The position numbers and the translations under genes are program-made. A stretch of DNA of 64,000 nucleotides from Chlorophyllum brunneum (taxonomy: Eukaryota > Basidiomycota > Agaricomycetes > Agaricales > Agaricaceae), in the NCBI GenBank assembly GCA_963576785.1, contig OY756139.1, positions 2,604,001 to 2,668,000 of the forward strand, read 5' to 3'. Position 1 is the first letter of the stretch, and every line of letters starts with the position of its first letter. The notes under the pieces were generated by a model. It saw nothing but the letters and a program-made list of their open reading frames with translations, was not told the origin of the DNA and ran no database searches. Positions 1 through 11,305 of this stretch are shown in pieces.

Positions 1-1365
1 TGATCCGCAGGATGGAAATATTGGATCTTGATTCGAAACCTAACTTGTTTAGGGACTATTGGTTGTTTTTTCAGTTGAGCGCTGCATGTCACCTCGAGCT
101 CTCAACATCGTGGGTTCGAGTACACGTAGAGTTAACAAGAGCCCAATGTTTTCAGGCATCTGGTAGGAAAGGACATGCAGAATTTTGTCTCCGCCGCAAA
201 TTGGGATACTGAAGCGCGAATCAGGGCCACCTAGGACTCAGAGTCGAAGAAGTATTCAGTCCCGGAGGTTGATCCATGGTGGAGTGCCATAGGCAACAGA
301 AGTCCGTTAGGTAAATATACTCTTGGGATGACCACAAAGCTCATGATATGACTTGACACATTTTGCAGGAGTGCTGTGGACGGGCATGGGGGGCGCGATT
401 ACTCCCGCCCCGCCAATAATTGATGTATGTGACATAAGTGGGGCTATCAGAACATCGGGACACTACTGGAACACGTCGGTGGTCGCTGTCCATGTGTTGC
501 AACACGCAGTATTTGCGCAAAATAGTTACTTCGTCCACTTTGCCTTGCGACACAGAGGACGCCATACGCTATTGGTCATACGCATTATGTACTCTGCGAG
601 TATGCGGAATGAGCTATATTTGCTCATGCATTACATGGCCAGCCCAGACCCGTATAGTCAGTTTTCCCCGGTCTCGTCCTCACTGTATCAAATCCCAATA
701 TACCCAAAAGTAGGCCGCAGTTATCATGACAGTCACAAAGTCGCATAAGTTTGCAGTAACCAGTACGAGATCCCATACGAAAGGCTTGGGCATACGTCTG
801 GACTCGGTTGGGTTCTTTTCAGGGTAAATCCCTTAGCACATGGTGTAGAACACAGGAGATAACATATTGGAATGCCACCGGAGAGCCGGAGAGATGGCGG
901 TCCATATAGTCGCCGTCGTGCGGAGCGTACTGCACCTTCCATCTGGACCCAAGCCCCAGGTCTTCCTAAACAGCTGATGTGAATATCCGCTTTGGGTATG
1001 ATTTTGGCCGCTTAGACAGCCCGCAGAGGGCCAAGACCAATGTCAGGGTGGTAAATTCTGACGGACCTGACACACGAGGCAGCCTAGAGCCAGGAGCGGG
1101 TCCAAATATGTCGTGCGCGATGGAGGGGAACGACACTCTGAGTAGCATTGTCTGCTGTCTCCCCTGCACTCAAAAATAGGCGAATGGTCAGCGTACAGGG
1201 ATCCGAGAATGATATTGGAACTTGGTCTTTGATTAGTCTCCTTCTAAAGGGGCGGCATCGACTTTGCGGGGCTGAAGTAGAGAAGTAGAGTCAACGTAAG
1301 GTCCAGATCTTCGGGATCAGACGCATTTATTGACAATAGAAATGACAACTTCATTCGTTACCAGG
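1..1365. other. gene-free left edge
   Basis: No coding region with recognisable protein similarity was found in the first 1.36 kb. The open frames are short (at most 131 codons), overlap each other on both strands, and show no conserved motif or plausible splice chain. The interval includes the 3' flank of the MRI1 gene. It may be intergenic DNA or decayed repeat sequence; no terminal repeats or target-site duplications were visible. Confidence 0.5.
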
Positions 1366-2841
1366 TCAGACGATCGGTGAGAGGTCAAACTCAGTGGCTC
1401 CTTCAGCTTTTACCACGACACCTTTCTCCGTAACAATGGCCGTAATAAGTTCAGCGGGAGTAACGTCAAAACTAGGATTATATATGCTTTCCAATCCCAT
1501 CGGAGTGATCATGACTTGGGCTTGTTTAGTTTCCCCGTCATCAGGCCATAAGATCCCTCGCACCAGGCACGCCTCGAGCGGAGGCCTGTGTTCGATGGGA
1601 ATCCTGGTATTTTCTCTCATGTCAAAAGGATAAGGAGAGAGCAAACCAGTACACACTTAGAACCATCAGAGACATCAAGGTCGACCGTGCTGATAGGGGC
1701 AACCACGATGAATGGAATATTGTGGCGTGCAGCAAGGACAGCAGCGTTATATGTTCCGATCTAAGTGGGACAGTCATTTGGTTTCTAAGTTCCACAAGTG
1801 TGGCGCGGACCTTGTTTGCGGTATCACCATTCTTTGCGATTCTGTCTGCACCGACGGCTACGTGATTGGTTGATTAGCTCAACATCGGTGGGAGCGGAGT
1901 GAGCTTGGTGCTCACCGACCGCATGTATCTTGTGGTGCTGAAACAAGGATCCGACCATTGTATCACAAATCATGACAGACGGTATCTTGAGCATTTGAAG
2001 CTCATGCGCAGTCAGTCTGTAACGTCCCCGGAATTTCCATCAATGAAGTAAGAAACGAGAGTACCTGCCTACCGTGACCCTTGGTGATAAGGAGCGGTTT
2101 GAGTGAAATGGGCCTTGCCTAAATTTCCCGTCTCATGAAGGTAGGTAATTAATCCGAGAGCGGTGCCATATCCCTGGGGTTGAGAATAATCAAAAAGAAT
2201 GACAAAGAAAGGTATGACTTACCGACGTGGCAAGTGAGCCTGTGTTGCAGACGGTCAAAACGTTCAAGCCTTGACCTGACTCGCCGTTCTGCTTGACTTG
2301 ATCTACAAGCCAGTCACCACCCCACTTGGACATAGTTTTGTTTCTCCCAACGTCTTCATTGGCAACGAGCTTTCCTTCCGCAATGAGATCCTGCACGATT
2401 TCCGGGACCTCCTTTCCGGCTGTGATGCCAACATTCAAGATTTTGGTCAGTCTGCGCGTCGCGGCCTGTAGATTAACAGCAGTCGGCCGGGATTGATACA
2501 GATGAGCCAAGACCTGTTCAATGTGCGCCTTGAGGGCTGTCGTTGAACTGAGAAATTCGGGGGGAGGGTTTGCGCGGAGAGCACGGGTGAGGTGATGGGA
2601 GACAGACAAAGCGGCCAATGACGCGATAGCAGGCGCTCCACGAATCTGTGCCTCGTTGCTCAGTCATGAACCATTCCAGAAACAAGCAACAGCGCACTTT
2701 CATAGATTTAATTGCATCGTAGGCGTCGTCGGTGGAATTGATTCGAACGTATTCTGTGACATGAGGAAGTAAGAGCTGATTGATGATCTCTAGCCTGTCG
2801 TCGTCAACCTTGATCGAGCTCAACTCCAGAGTAGCGGTCAT
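1366..2841 (-). CDS. MRI1: methylthioribose-1-phosphate isomerase
   Basis: This enzyme converts 5-methylthioribose-1-phosphate to methylthioribulose-1-phosphate in the methionine salvage pathway, in the cytosol. It belongs to the eIF2B-alpha-like aldose isomerase family. The first exon begins [15 protein letters not shown] and ends at [10 protein letters not shown]; the next resumes with the diagnostic IRGAPAIA. Further landmarks are [14 protein letters not shown] with the presumed catalytic Cys, a YHQGSR-like segment, [16 protein letters not shown] with the catalytic Asp, FIVVAP, and a C-terminal [20 protein letters not shown]. At least five introns are needed to join these, for example one after HAV near 1905 and one before [12 protein letters not shown] near 1620. 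The reading frame seems intact to a TGA at 1366-1368. The family is certain; some internal exon borders around 1740-2160 are approximate. It is divergent from the lipase gene at 3.3 kb. Confidence 0.9.
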
Positions 2842-3299
2842 GGGAACAGGTGATGGTGGCCCGGTGGAGGACGTAGGGAGGTAGATATCAAGTGTGCCAT
2901 CTGCACCGATGATTGTAAGTAGAACCCTAGGCGAAAGACCTAAGATAGGGTTAGGTGCTGTAACGGGTCACCATATTACTTATGTAATACGCTGGGTTAG
3001 CCTGCCCAAGGCAGCAGCCTCCAGGATGACCCCAGTAATGCCTGGAAAACCGCGCCAGAACATGACAGATGAATTTCGGGTTGGTGGGGTCGCCATTGGT
3101 CACTTCGAGGCCGAGGGGGACCCATGGAGGTAAATAGGGGTGAAACTACATAGGTGTCAGATATAGAAAGGGACGAAATGCAAATGAAATCACATGTGTT
3201 GCTCTGTCTAAATCACTAACAGGCGCTGCACCCAAGCCATGCTCTTCCTAACTTCGCTCCTCTTTCACAACCACTTCCATATCCTAACCCACATTGTTC
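2842..3299. promoter_or_regulatory. divergent promoter region MRI1 / HSL-like lipase
   Basis: This 458-bp gap separates two start codons that point away from each other. It should hold both promoters and 5' leaders. A 79-codon open frame at 2894-3133 crosses it but shows no conserved protein pattern. No clear TATA box or repeat was picked out. Confidence 0.4.
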
Positions 3300-6192
3300 A
3301 TGATAGATCACATTTTCGGACGGCCCAGCCCTTCCTGGAAACGGACTCAGGTTTGTGGTGCCTCTCGTACGCTTAGCTGTTATGTCTTATTGTGCCCACC
3401 CAGGTTTTTCTTGTGCTGTTTTTCTGGACGTGGCGTATCATCAAAGCTAAGGAAGGACCACCCAGAATCCTCTGGCTACCTCACCTGAATAGAAGACTAC
3501 GTGAGTTCTCCTACGTTCCATCAGTCCGTATTTTCGTTGATGAGGGGTCAACATCAGAGCGCTTCACGCCCTGGCAGCTGATCCTTAGTACACTCACTGC
3601 GGTATATGCTCTGCGCAACCTGGATAAGATACTGGGTCTCGATGGTAGGCTTTACTAATAACATCTGGACTATGCAAGACACTGAAATCAGCGCTACTCA
3701 AGCACCTGAACCCCTCAGAAACCTCGTACGTTGATCTTGATGCAATGGAGGGTGTGTTACTGATATGATACAGTATACTCCGGATTACTTTCGGGCGACA
3801 TGGATTGTGACAGGACTCGATGCGGGGTTTGCGACCGCAATGACAATCCGGCCCAAGTGGATGAGAGATATCTGTTCACTATTGTTTGCGGTCTACTACA
3901 TTCTCTTCCCTTCGGCCGCAGATGAAAAGGTGCGACACACACATTCTCTTATACATGGAATTAATTGGGCTAAAATCTTCAAGTTACGGCGATTCCGTGC
4001 GGTGCCTACGGTCGAGGTTCTCCGGGCTACGTGGAATAAGACGACGAACCCTTATGTACATTCTTCCTCTTCCGCAATGTGTCCACTTATACCACTCCTA
4101 GATTCGTATGATACAAAGAGTACCTAAGATGTCAATTCGTCGCAAGATTCTCCTACCTCGTCCCAAAGGTTCCTCCTACGACCGTCCCGCCACCGCCTAT
4201 CTATATTTTGCCCCACCCGAACAGGAGCTCAAAGAGGCTACGGAACTCATTCTCGACGTCCCTGGAGGCGGATATGTCGCCATGACGCCGGAACATCATG
4301 AAGAACGGCTGAGATTCTGGGCAGTCAGTTCCAGAAGGCCTGTACTCTCCATTGACTATGGAAAAGCACCAGAATGTGGGCATGTTGCTTCAAGTTTTTG
4401 GATTATCGCTCAGTCTTTCGTCTTAGATCCATATCCTTTTGCTATCGACGAGATGTTTGATGTCTATCGCCTATTAATCGAATCTGGTGTGTAGATTTCG
4501 CCCGATTGTCTATAATAGCTGACGTGCCGCTGGTAGCTGGTCGTATTATTGGCATGTCGGGCAACAAGTTCTCTGTCGTTCTTACCGGAGATTCAGCGTA
4601 CGTGTTTATGTATAACTATTTATCCCGACATTAATGTGTCGATGTATAGAGGTGGCACGCTGGCCGTCAACCTCACGGTCAAGCTTCTTGAATTCAAGAA
4701 TGGAATCACCAAGATTCGGGGTGTCGAAGTTTTGCCCTTGCCCACAGGCATAGTCCTCACTTACCCCGTAACGGATTTCAACTTTGCGTCTTGGATGTCG
4801 TCGGACCATCTGCGGATTCTTCGAGCTGAACAATCGTCTAACAATATTCCTGGGATGCGAGAGTTTGCAGAGCAGAAGGACCACCTCCATCGTGTGTCTC
4901 CGCTAAGCATGGTACCAGATCGTAGATCGAAAAAATCAATTAGGAGACATTCAAGCTGGAAGGATACACTTCGTGGTTTCACCAGCGGGGGTGAGGATTC
5001 GATCTGTATGACCGCGCAGAAAATTGCGAGAACATACACTGACGATGGGTCGCTCGCCGATGCAGAGAGCGAAGATGAAGAATATGCAGGATATAAGGAA
5101 GAGGACAAACCTATCGAAGCGCGGGTGAGATACAGATATGAGAAACCGAAATTCAAGGGCTCGATTTTGAGGACGCAGTCGGCATTGGAGCGGAAACAAG
5201 GAGAAATGGCAGCTGCTTTGAAGGAAGCCGACACTAAGGCTATCCAGGCTGTCGGTGGAAAGGAGAAACGGACAGAGCCGATTGGGACGCGATTGACAAT
5301 GTCAAGCAGGGTAGGGTATTTCCAGGACCGAATTATATCGCCGAGCATGGTAAGCATTGTGTGAGATTCAGGTACTAAGCTGAGGCGGTCATAGATGCGG
5401 GCAATGGCCATCTTGTACATTGGACCACATCGAAATCCAGATTTCGCGACGGATTATCATATTTCTCCTATTCTGACGCCAGAATACCTTCTGGCGCAGT
5501 TTCCGCCCTTGATGATCCAATGCGGCGAGAAGGATCCTTTCGTGGACGACAGTGTTATATTCGCTGGTCGCGTGCGCGAGGCCAAGAGAGCGCGGAAGAT
5601 TGAGTTGGAACTGGCGTTGTCGGGAAAGAGCGCAAGATTTGGAGAAGATCAGCGACCGCAGGATGTCGATGTGGGGAGTGTCAGGGGGGTGACAAGCGTG
5701 GAAGAGATGAAGAAAGAGCGGGACAGGTTGACGAGCGAAAGTGAATCCGACTGGGTGCAGCTGATATTGTTGGCCGATTGGAGCCATGGGTATCTGCAGA
5801 TGCCTACCCTGTTGCCGAGGGCGAAGGCGGTGAGTCGGACAAACTGAAAGGGAACTTGAGACTGAGCGACTGCTTAGGTGATTGATGATCTCGCTGAATG
5901 GATAGACAGTACGTTCAAAAAGTACCGCGATATGCCGGTGCAGAGTGTATTAGCGCCGGGTGATGAAAGAGTTTCAGAAGCAGAGGCGTCTGATTCAGGG
6001 ATCATGTTCGTATCCAGGAGGCGGGAGTCGTCAAGTTCTGAAGAGCCGGCCAAGAAAAGCAACAGTGGGCTTGGGACACCAAAGTTGGAGGAGGGACAGA
6101 AGCCGGTGGGGAGTCGGATTGCTGGGCACACGATCACGGAAATGGAGCTGGTGCGCAGGCGGCGGCTGCAAGACGCGCATTTGTTTGATTAG
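3300..6192 (+). CDS. hormone-sensitive-lipase-like alpha/beta hydrolase
   Basis: Likely an ester hydrolase (lipase, esterase or sterol deacetylase) of the alpha/beta-hydrolase fold-3, HSL-like class; the substrate is unknown. The chain starts MIDHIFGRPSPSW, and the second exon begins with a hydrophobic stretch (VFLVLFFWTW) that may anchor it to a membrane. The oxyanion region reads DVPGGGYVAMTPEHHEE, then SIDYGKAPEYPYPFAIDE after splicing. The nucleophile motif GDSAGG is split by an intron at 4599-4650. The acid is in CGEKDPFVDD and the histidine in DWSHGYLQM. About 200 residues, charged and low in complexity, lie between the nucleophile block and the acid block. At least seven introns are needed; the last exon begins VIDDLAEWID and ends at the TAG at 6190-6192. 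Total length is roughly 800 residues, long for the family because of the insert and the N-terminal extension. Confidence 0.85.
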
Positions 6193-6549
6193 TACAGAAC
6201 AGTATGTAATGACTAATAATATTCAACGAATCGGAAGAAATGACAGCAGAAGGGGAAATTGCACAGCATGGGAACATGGGTGGACGTCCGATGCTGAAAG
6301 CAGTATAAGCTTTCGTTGCTGTGCAGCACTGCCACCGAGGCATGGGGGAGGGTTGGGAAGAGTGCAGCGAGGAGGGTTGGCGGGGCGAACGCGGGGCGTG
6401 GCCACGGCAGGTCTGGACAACGGGGCGCGGCGGGTGGCCGAGGCGGGGAGGGCACGGAGGAGGGAGGAGGGGGCTGAGGCCGGAGAGGCTGTGCAGGAGT
6501 CCCGATAAGGAAGGTGTCTGAGTTTACAATGCTTGGGCTCTCCGCGTAA
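6193..6549. other. intergenic, G-rich
   Basis: This is the 3' flank of the lipase gene and the promoter side of the zinc-finger gene. From about 6340 to 6500 the plus strand is strongly purine-rich (runs of GGG and GAGG). No coding frame here shows conserved motifs. Confidence 0.4.
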
Positions 6550-7732
6550 ATGCAGAGCGTCGGCGTCGACGGTCTGCCAGCTCTTGTCCACCACCCACCA
6601 CCACCCATGTACGCCGTCCATCCCCCGTCCATCCCCACCTCAGGCCCCGCATCCCACCCAGACGGTCCTCCCCGCGAATCCTTCCCCTATCCCATCCCCT
6701 ACCACCAGCCAACGTCCACCCCACCGCCCCACGACCCCCGCGACCAGCCCCAGCACCACACCCAGCTCTTGCCACCACCCCCGCCCCCACCACTCCCCCA
6801 GCTCACCCAAACCCTCCTCACCGATCGCCGCCAAAGCCCCCGCCCAGATGCCATTTTTGCCCCCCATGCCCACGAGCTCTACAGCTCCACTAAGGGCCTC
6901 CACACCCTCCCTCCACCACCACCACCACCTCCTGCTGATGCTGCAGAACCCCAGTCTGGCGCAGGCGCCAACCACTATCCTTCTTCCCAAGGCGTCCCTA
7001 GGCTTCCACCAATTCTCCAGGTCGAGAAGCAGCAGGTGACCACCTCTGCCACACAGCTTGCTAGCGCCAGTCGACGCCGGAACGAGGCACACTTCGTCTG
7101 TCCCGTACCTGGCTGCGGGAGTACATTCACGCGCAGATTCAACCTGAGAGGTACGTCCCAGCTGCCGTCCTCAGTCGTCGTCCCTCTCTGATATCATTAT
7201 GCAGGCCACCTCAGATCACACACCGAAGAACGTCCGTATGTCTGCGAATGGCCCGGTTGCAAGAAGGGCTTTGCTCGCCAGCATGACTGCAAGTAAGTTA
7301 TTCTCTCTCTCTCTCATTGCATCCGACTGATCGGCTGTCGATGTTTATTTCTTAGGCGTCATCAAGCGCTCCATACTGCCAAGTCCCAGACAAACGTTTG
7401 CCAGGGCTGCAAGAAGACCTTCAGTCGCCTTGATGCATTAAACGTACGTCATTCTATTGTTAACGAAATTTCTCTCTCGCACTCAACCCTGCCCCTTCGC
7501 CAGCGTCATTGTATGTACTAGGCCATTTCTGGCTCCCTTCTGTGTTTGAAGGTCCAAGCTAACCTGAGAATCAGTGCGATCTGATGGCGGCGCCGAGTGT
7601 AGGCTCATGAGCCCCAAATACCAGAACCAAGGCGAGGGCAACGATCAACGGACAGCTGCGAGCAATGCTTCTACTACCGCTGCGCAGCAGCAACCGCAAC
7701 CAGGCATGAGTTCGGCTCCCATTCAGCCATAG
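6550..7732 (+). CDS. C2H2 zinc-finger protein, three fingers
   Basis: Probable DNA-binding transcription factor of unknown target. The N-terminal ~170 residues are very rich in Pro, with runs of Pro and His, and are probably disordered. The fingers follow: finger 1 is C-x4-C-x12-H-x3-H (CPVPGC...GHLRSH), finger 2 has the same spacing (CEWPGC...KRHQALH), and finger 3 is C-x2-C-x12-H-x8-C (CQGC...NRH...C), a variant. The classic linker HTEERPYVC joins fingers 1 and 2. Introns cut each finger: donors near 7151, 7293, 7444 and 7511, all with clean GT/AG borders. The tail is short, Gln/Ala-rich, ending [12 protein letters not shown]. The start at 6550 is the first in-frame Met; the Pro-rich part has long open frames in other phases because of base bias. 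Domain calls are firm, regulon unknown. Confidence 0.85.
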
Positions 7733-7986
7733 CCGTGCCTGCTTCATCTTGCCGCTGGAGACACCACCATTCGTTCGATTTTTGATATGCTGAACTGGTT
7801 GATAGCTTTAGTACGATTTGAGAGAGGGATGGAATTAATCTTGCCAAATGCATTAGCGTAAAGAGCCTGAGTTGTAATCGCAATATAATCTTGTACTCTT
7901 TAGAAAACACGTGAGAACTGGTCGACTCCGGTCATTTGCCTCCGGGAATGCGGGGCTCCCGGCATTTAACTGTCCTCTCGTCCACC
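7733..7986. other. intergenic between zinc-finger gene and PEX5
   Basis: A short spacer of 254 bp between two genes on the same strand. It holds the zinc-finger 3' UTR and the PEX5 promoter. No gene was seen. Confidence 0.5.
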
Positions 7987-10668
7987 ATGTCACTACCTAT
8001 GCTCTTTGCTGGGGGCGCGGAGTGTGGACCATCTAATCCGCTCCAAGGGCTATCTAAACGCTTCGACCAAGACAGGGGTGTTCAACAGGTCAGTGATCTG
8101 AAACCAATCTGCACAGACCCTGATACAACGGCACCTTACAAAGGACCACTTTGGTGCGTCGAGAGCAGGTTCTTCGAGAGACGTACGCCTTTATTTCCGC
8201 GTATTATAGCGATGATGTTCGATTAGCTGTTGGTCTAGGCATTCCGCACACAGACAGGTCCTGCGGGGCTAGAAACCGATGCAGCCAGATTCTTCTCCCC
8301 CTCGACGCCAACATTGGGCGCACCCGCGCTATCTACAGCATTCGACGTGTCAGCTATGCGGGCAGCTCTCCCAGTTTCCGTACAAACACCGCAGTTACAG
8401 GCCCCTGCACCCTTACAAGTAGCTGCAGCTGGATGGGCTACCGACTTTATGAGCGCCGATTTTGGTGTGGTCCAAAAGCAACCGCACCACCAAGTACAGG
8501 TCGTACACACTGCTAGTCCTATGCAAATGCAGCCGGTCGCTGCGGATGCCACTGAGAGCATCGTCCATTCGCCGCCGCTTATGCAAAGTACGAAAATTTG
8601 GTGTTTCGAGATTTCGAGTTACTTTTTTCATACAGTGTCTATGTTTAGATTGGAGTCCAATGGGATTCGGGATGCATGGATATACGCCTCAAGCATCCAT
8701 GCAACAACAACAGCAGCGACAATCTTCGACTTCAAGATTTAGCAACCGTGCGTTTGGTTCACGCCGTTGATGAATCCGAATCTTACATCTGCAGAGATAC
8801 ACTGGGATCAGGAATTTAGTGCACAGGAGATGCATCTGGCTACTTCTATTGCGGAACAAACACCGGCTGAAGTTCAGGAAGAGGCGCACAAACCTCAATT
8901 TGACGGTGACGAACTTGCCCACACGGCCGGAATGCTCATCGAGAACCTCAAACACGAGACAAACCCTAAATTCCAGAACAGCCAGTTCATGGGATTAATG
9001 AGGCAGCTCCGGGATGGCGAACTTGTTGTGGATGGAAATCAGGTGGTCGAGAACGATGGTCGAATGAGGAATTCCTCTCAAATCAATGCAACAGATCTGA
9101 AGGGCAAAGGAAAGGGGAGGGCTTACATACCCATGGATCCCTCATCCTCGATCGTAAGTTGGGAAACCGCAATCGCCAGTGGTTTCCTCCCTACGTTTAA
9201 TTCACATCTAATTCAGGGTCATCAACGACAACATGAGGGAATGCAACAAGGGGATGTAACAGATGCTTACTTCCGCCAGGACAATGCTGATTACACAAGG
9301 TACTGGGAGGAGTTCAATCAGAGAATGGCGGCATCTCTTAATATCAACCCTACGGCGCAAGAGAGGGAATGGGAAGGGCTGCAGGAAGATTGGGATCGGT
9401 TCGAAGCAACGGCGTCAGGCGTCAGGCAGCTCAATCATTATCAGTTCCAGGAGAATAATCCTTACTTGCTGGGTGCTTCTTCGAGGACAACGCATCATGC
9501 AATGCATGGTGGAACGTTGTCCGTCCTTGAGGTAAGTGTATGTCTCCCTCTCTAACGTGCTTGAAGCGATTTCGTCTTGTTTTTAGAGCGTGCTAGAGCT
9601 CGAAGCTGCTGTGCAACGAGACATGATCGATGCGAAGGCATGGTACGAGCTCGGTGTCAAACAGCAAGAGAATGAACGAGAACACAAGGCCCTTCAAGCC
9701 CTTCAACGCGCAGTTGAAATCGACCCTACACACCTCCCTTCGTGGATAGCCCTGGCGATTTCATATACCAATGATAATAACCGCCAGGGAACCTACGACG
9801 CAGTAGAGGAATGGGTGAAGAGAAACGATCGTTATGCGAGCGTTCGGTCCAGTACAGATACCTCCATGACGTTAACCATGAACGAGAGGTATGCGCGATT
9901 GGTGGATCAGTTAATCGCCATGGCGCGCAGCGACACGAGTGGGGAGATCGATGCAGATATTCAGATTGCACTAGCCGTGCTATTGAACACCAACGAGGTA
10001 GATTCGCTTGATCTGTCTTGACGGGCCGTTCGATTGATGGTCGGCATAGGATTATGAGAAGGCACAAGATTGTTTCAAGACTGCGTTGGCTATCCGTCCA
10101 GATGTAAGTTCTGACAGTTATCTTCTACCCCCTCTGATGGTCTCCGAAGGATTGGCTTTTGTACAATCGGGTTGGCGCCACTATGGCGAATAGTGGACGT
10201 GCCGAACAAGCACTTCAATACTATTATAAAGCACTGGAGCTGAACCCTGGTTATATTCGTGCTCGGTATGTTCGTATGCCACTACCCAGTCCTGCTTCGA
10301 CTAAACATCCCGCAGGTTCAACCTCGGCATTTCTTGCATCAATCTCCGTGTAAATGTTCCCCACCCTTCACCACCTATTCTTACTGCTGATGCCTATATA
10401 TAGCGTTACGAAGAGGCTGCACAATATATTCTGGATGCGCTCGTGCTGCAGGATAGCGATGGTGTCAAGGACACCGCAGGCGGCCGAGGAGTAACGTCAA
10501 CAGCTTTGTGGGATAGTTTGAAGACGACATGCTTGCAGATGCAGCGTTCTGATCTGGCCTCTCTGTGTGACTCGAGAGATCTCGAACGTAGGTTGAAACA
10601 TTCGTGGGCACAAACCCATAAACTGATGGAATCCAAATGCAGAGTTCCGGATGTGTTTCCAAGAGTGA
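7987..10668 (+). CDS. PEX5: peroxisomal targeting signal 1 receptor
   Basis: Cytosolic shuttle receptor that binds C-terminal SKL-type signals and docks at the peroxisome. The start MSLPMLFAGGAECG carries the conserved N-terminal Cys (residue 13) used for receptor mono-ubiquitination and recycling, followed by the typical NPLQGLSKRFDQDRG. The N-terminal half is disordered and holds aromatic docking motifs: WATDF, HWDQEF, YWEEFN and DWDRFE. The C-terminal half has TPR repeats, including AWYELGVKQQENEREHKA, PTHLPSWIALAISYTN, WLLYNRVGATMANSGRAEQA and YYKALELNPGYIRARFNLG. At least seven introns are seen. The last exon is only 26 nt (10643-10668); splicing gives ...RDLEQFRMCFQE and a TGA, which fits the family C-terminus, whereas reading through the donor at 10590 does not. 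It converges with the small gene at 10782-11099. Confidence 0.95.
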
Positions 10669-10781
10669 GCCGAGGGGTGAAGTTGGAATTGAAGATGAAG
10701 GCATTCAGTTATTCACTACCAATTGTTTAGACGATAGACACGGTCTTGTAGATGAACATATACGCGAGAACGGCTTAGACT

Positions 10782-11099
10782 CTACTTGACGATGCTCCTG
10801 TTCGAGTACTTCAGTCGGGTACGGACCTCAGTCGCTGATTGGTTACCTGTGTCAAGCCCCAGCCGTTTCGCTTTGTCCTCCTGTTTCTTCTCATTTTGCT
10901 TCGCAGCCATGACGTTGTTGAGATACTCGAGCATCTGCGGATCCTCCTTCAGGAGCTCAGGATTTTGAGAGAACATCTTGATCTTCCGCAAGAGTTCATC
11001 CTGTTTCTCGCGGTCTGCCTTCAGCTTGTTGTGTGCATCTCTAATGTCCTGGACCTCAAGATCACTCATGGGGATAAGGGTAGGATTCCTGCGAATCAT
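10782..11099 (-). CDS. small protein, possible APC/C subunit CDC26
   Basis: A single-exon frame of about 105 residues from an ATG at 11099. The N-terminus MIRRNPTLIPMSDLEVQD resembles the short N-terminal motif of CDC26 (M-[LI]-RR-x-PT-x-I), the peptide that stabilises the TPR subunit Cdc16/APC6 in the anaphase-promoting complex. The rest is highly charged and helical (Lys/Glu/Gln-rich, e.g. LKADREKQDELLRKIKMF) and should form a coiled coil; it lacks other motifs. Other family members are also short and diverge after the first 20 residues. An in-frame upstream extension to 11267 exists but looks like leader sequence. The gene call is fair, the CDC26 assignment is an inference from the N-terminal motif and size. 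The gene is divergent from PRA1 with a 206-bp gap. Confidence 0.5.
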   Translation of the reverse strand: MIRRNPTLIPMSDLEVQDIRDAHNKLKADREKQDELLRKIKMFSQNPELLKEDPQMLEYLNNVMAAKQNEKKQEDKAKRLGLDTGNQSATEVRTRLKYSNRSIVK

Positions 11100-11305
11100 G
11101 TGTGCTACTGCGACGCCAAAGTGATAATAGCTGCGGGGGGACAAGCTGTGGACAATGGATAAGGCAGAGGTGAAGGCACAAACAAAGCGCCAAACAAAAC
11201 AACTGCGGTACGGGCTGCGGCAACTCAACAAATCCCTCAACAAAGCGAACAGCTTACAGCCACACACATCACACTCCTTCTCCCTGTACCACCACCACTT
11301 CTACC

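Noticed and set aside
85..135. tRNA-like block with GGGTTCGAG
   Set aside because: The T-arm has a mismatch and the usual A-box, anticodon stem and acceptor pairing could not be built.
4761..5420. 219-codon open frame on the minus strand
   Set aside because: It lies antisense to the hydrolase exon, whose reading has the catalytic motifs; the antisense frame has none.
6533..7039. 168-codon Pro/Ser-rich frame overlapping the zinc-finger gene
   Set aside because: It is a shifted frame of the C-rich N-terminal exon; only the frame from 6550 leads in phase into the first finger.
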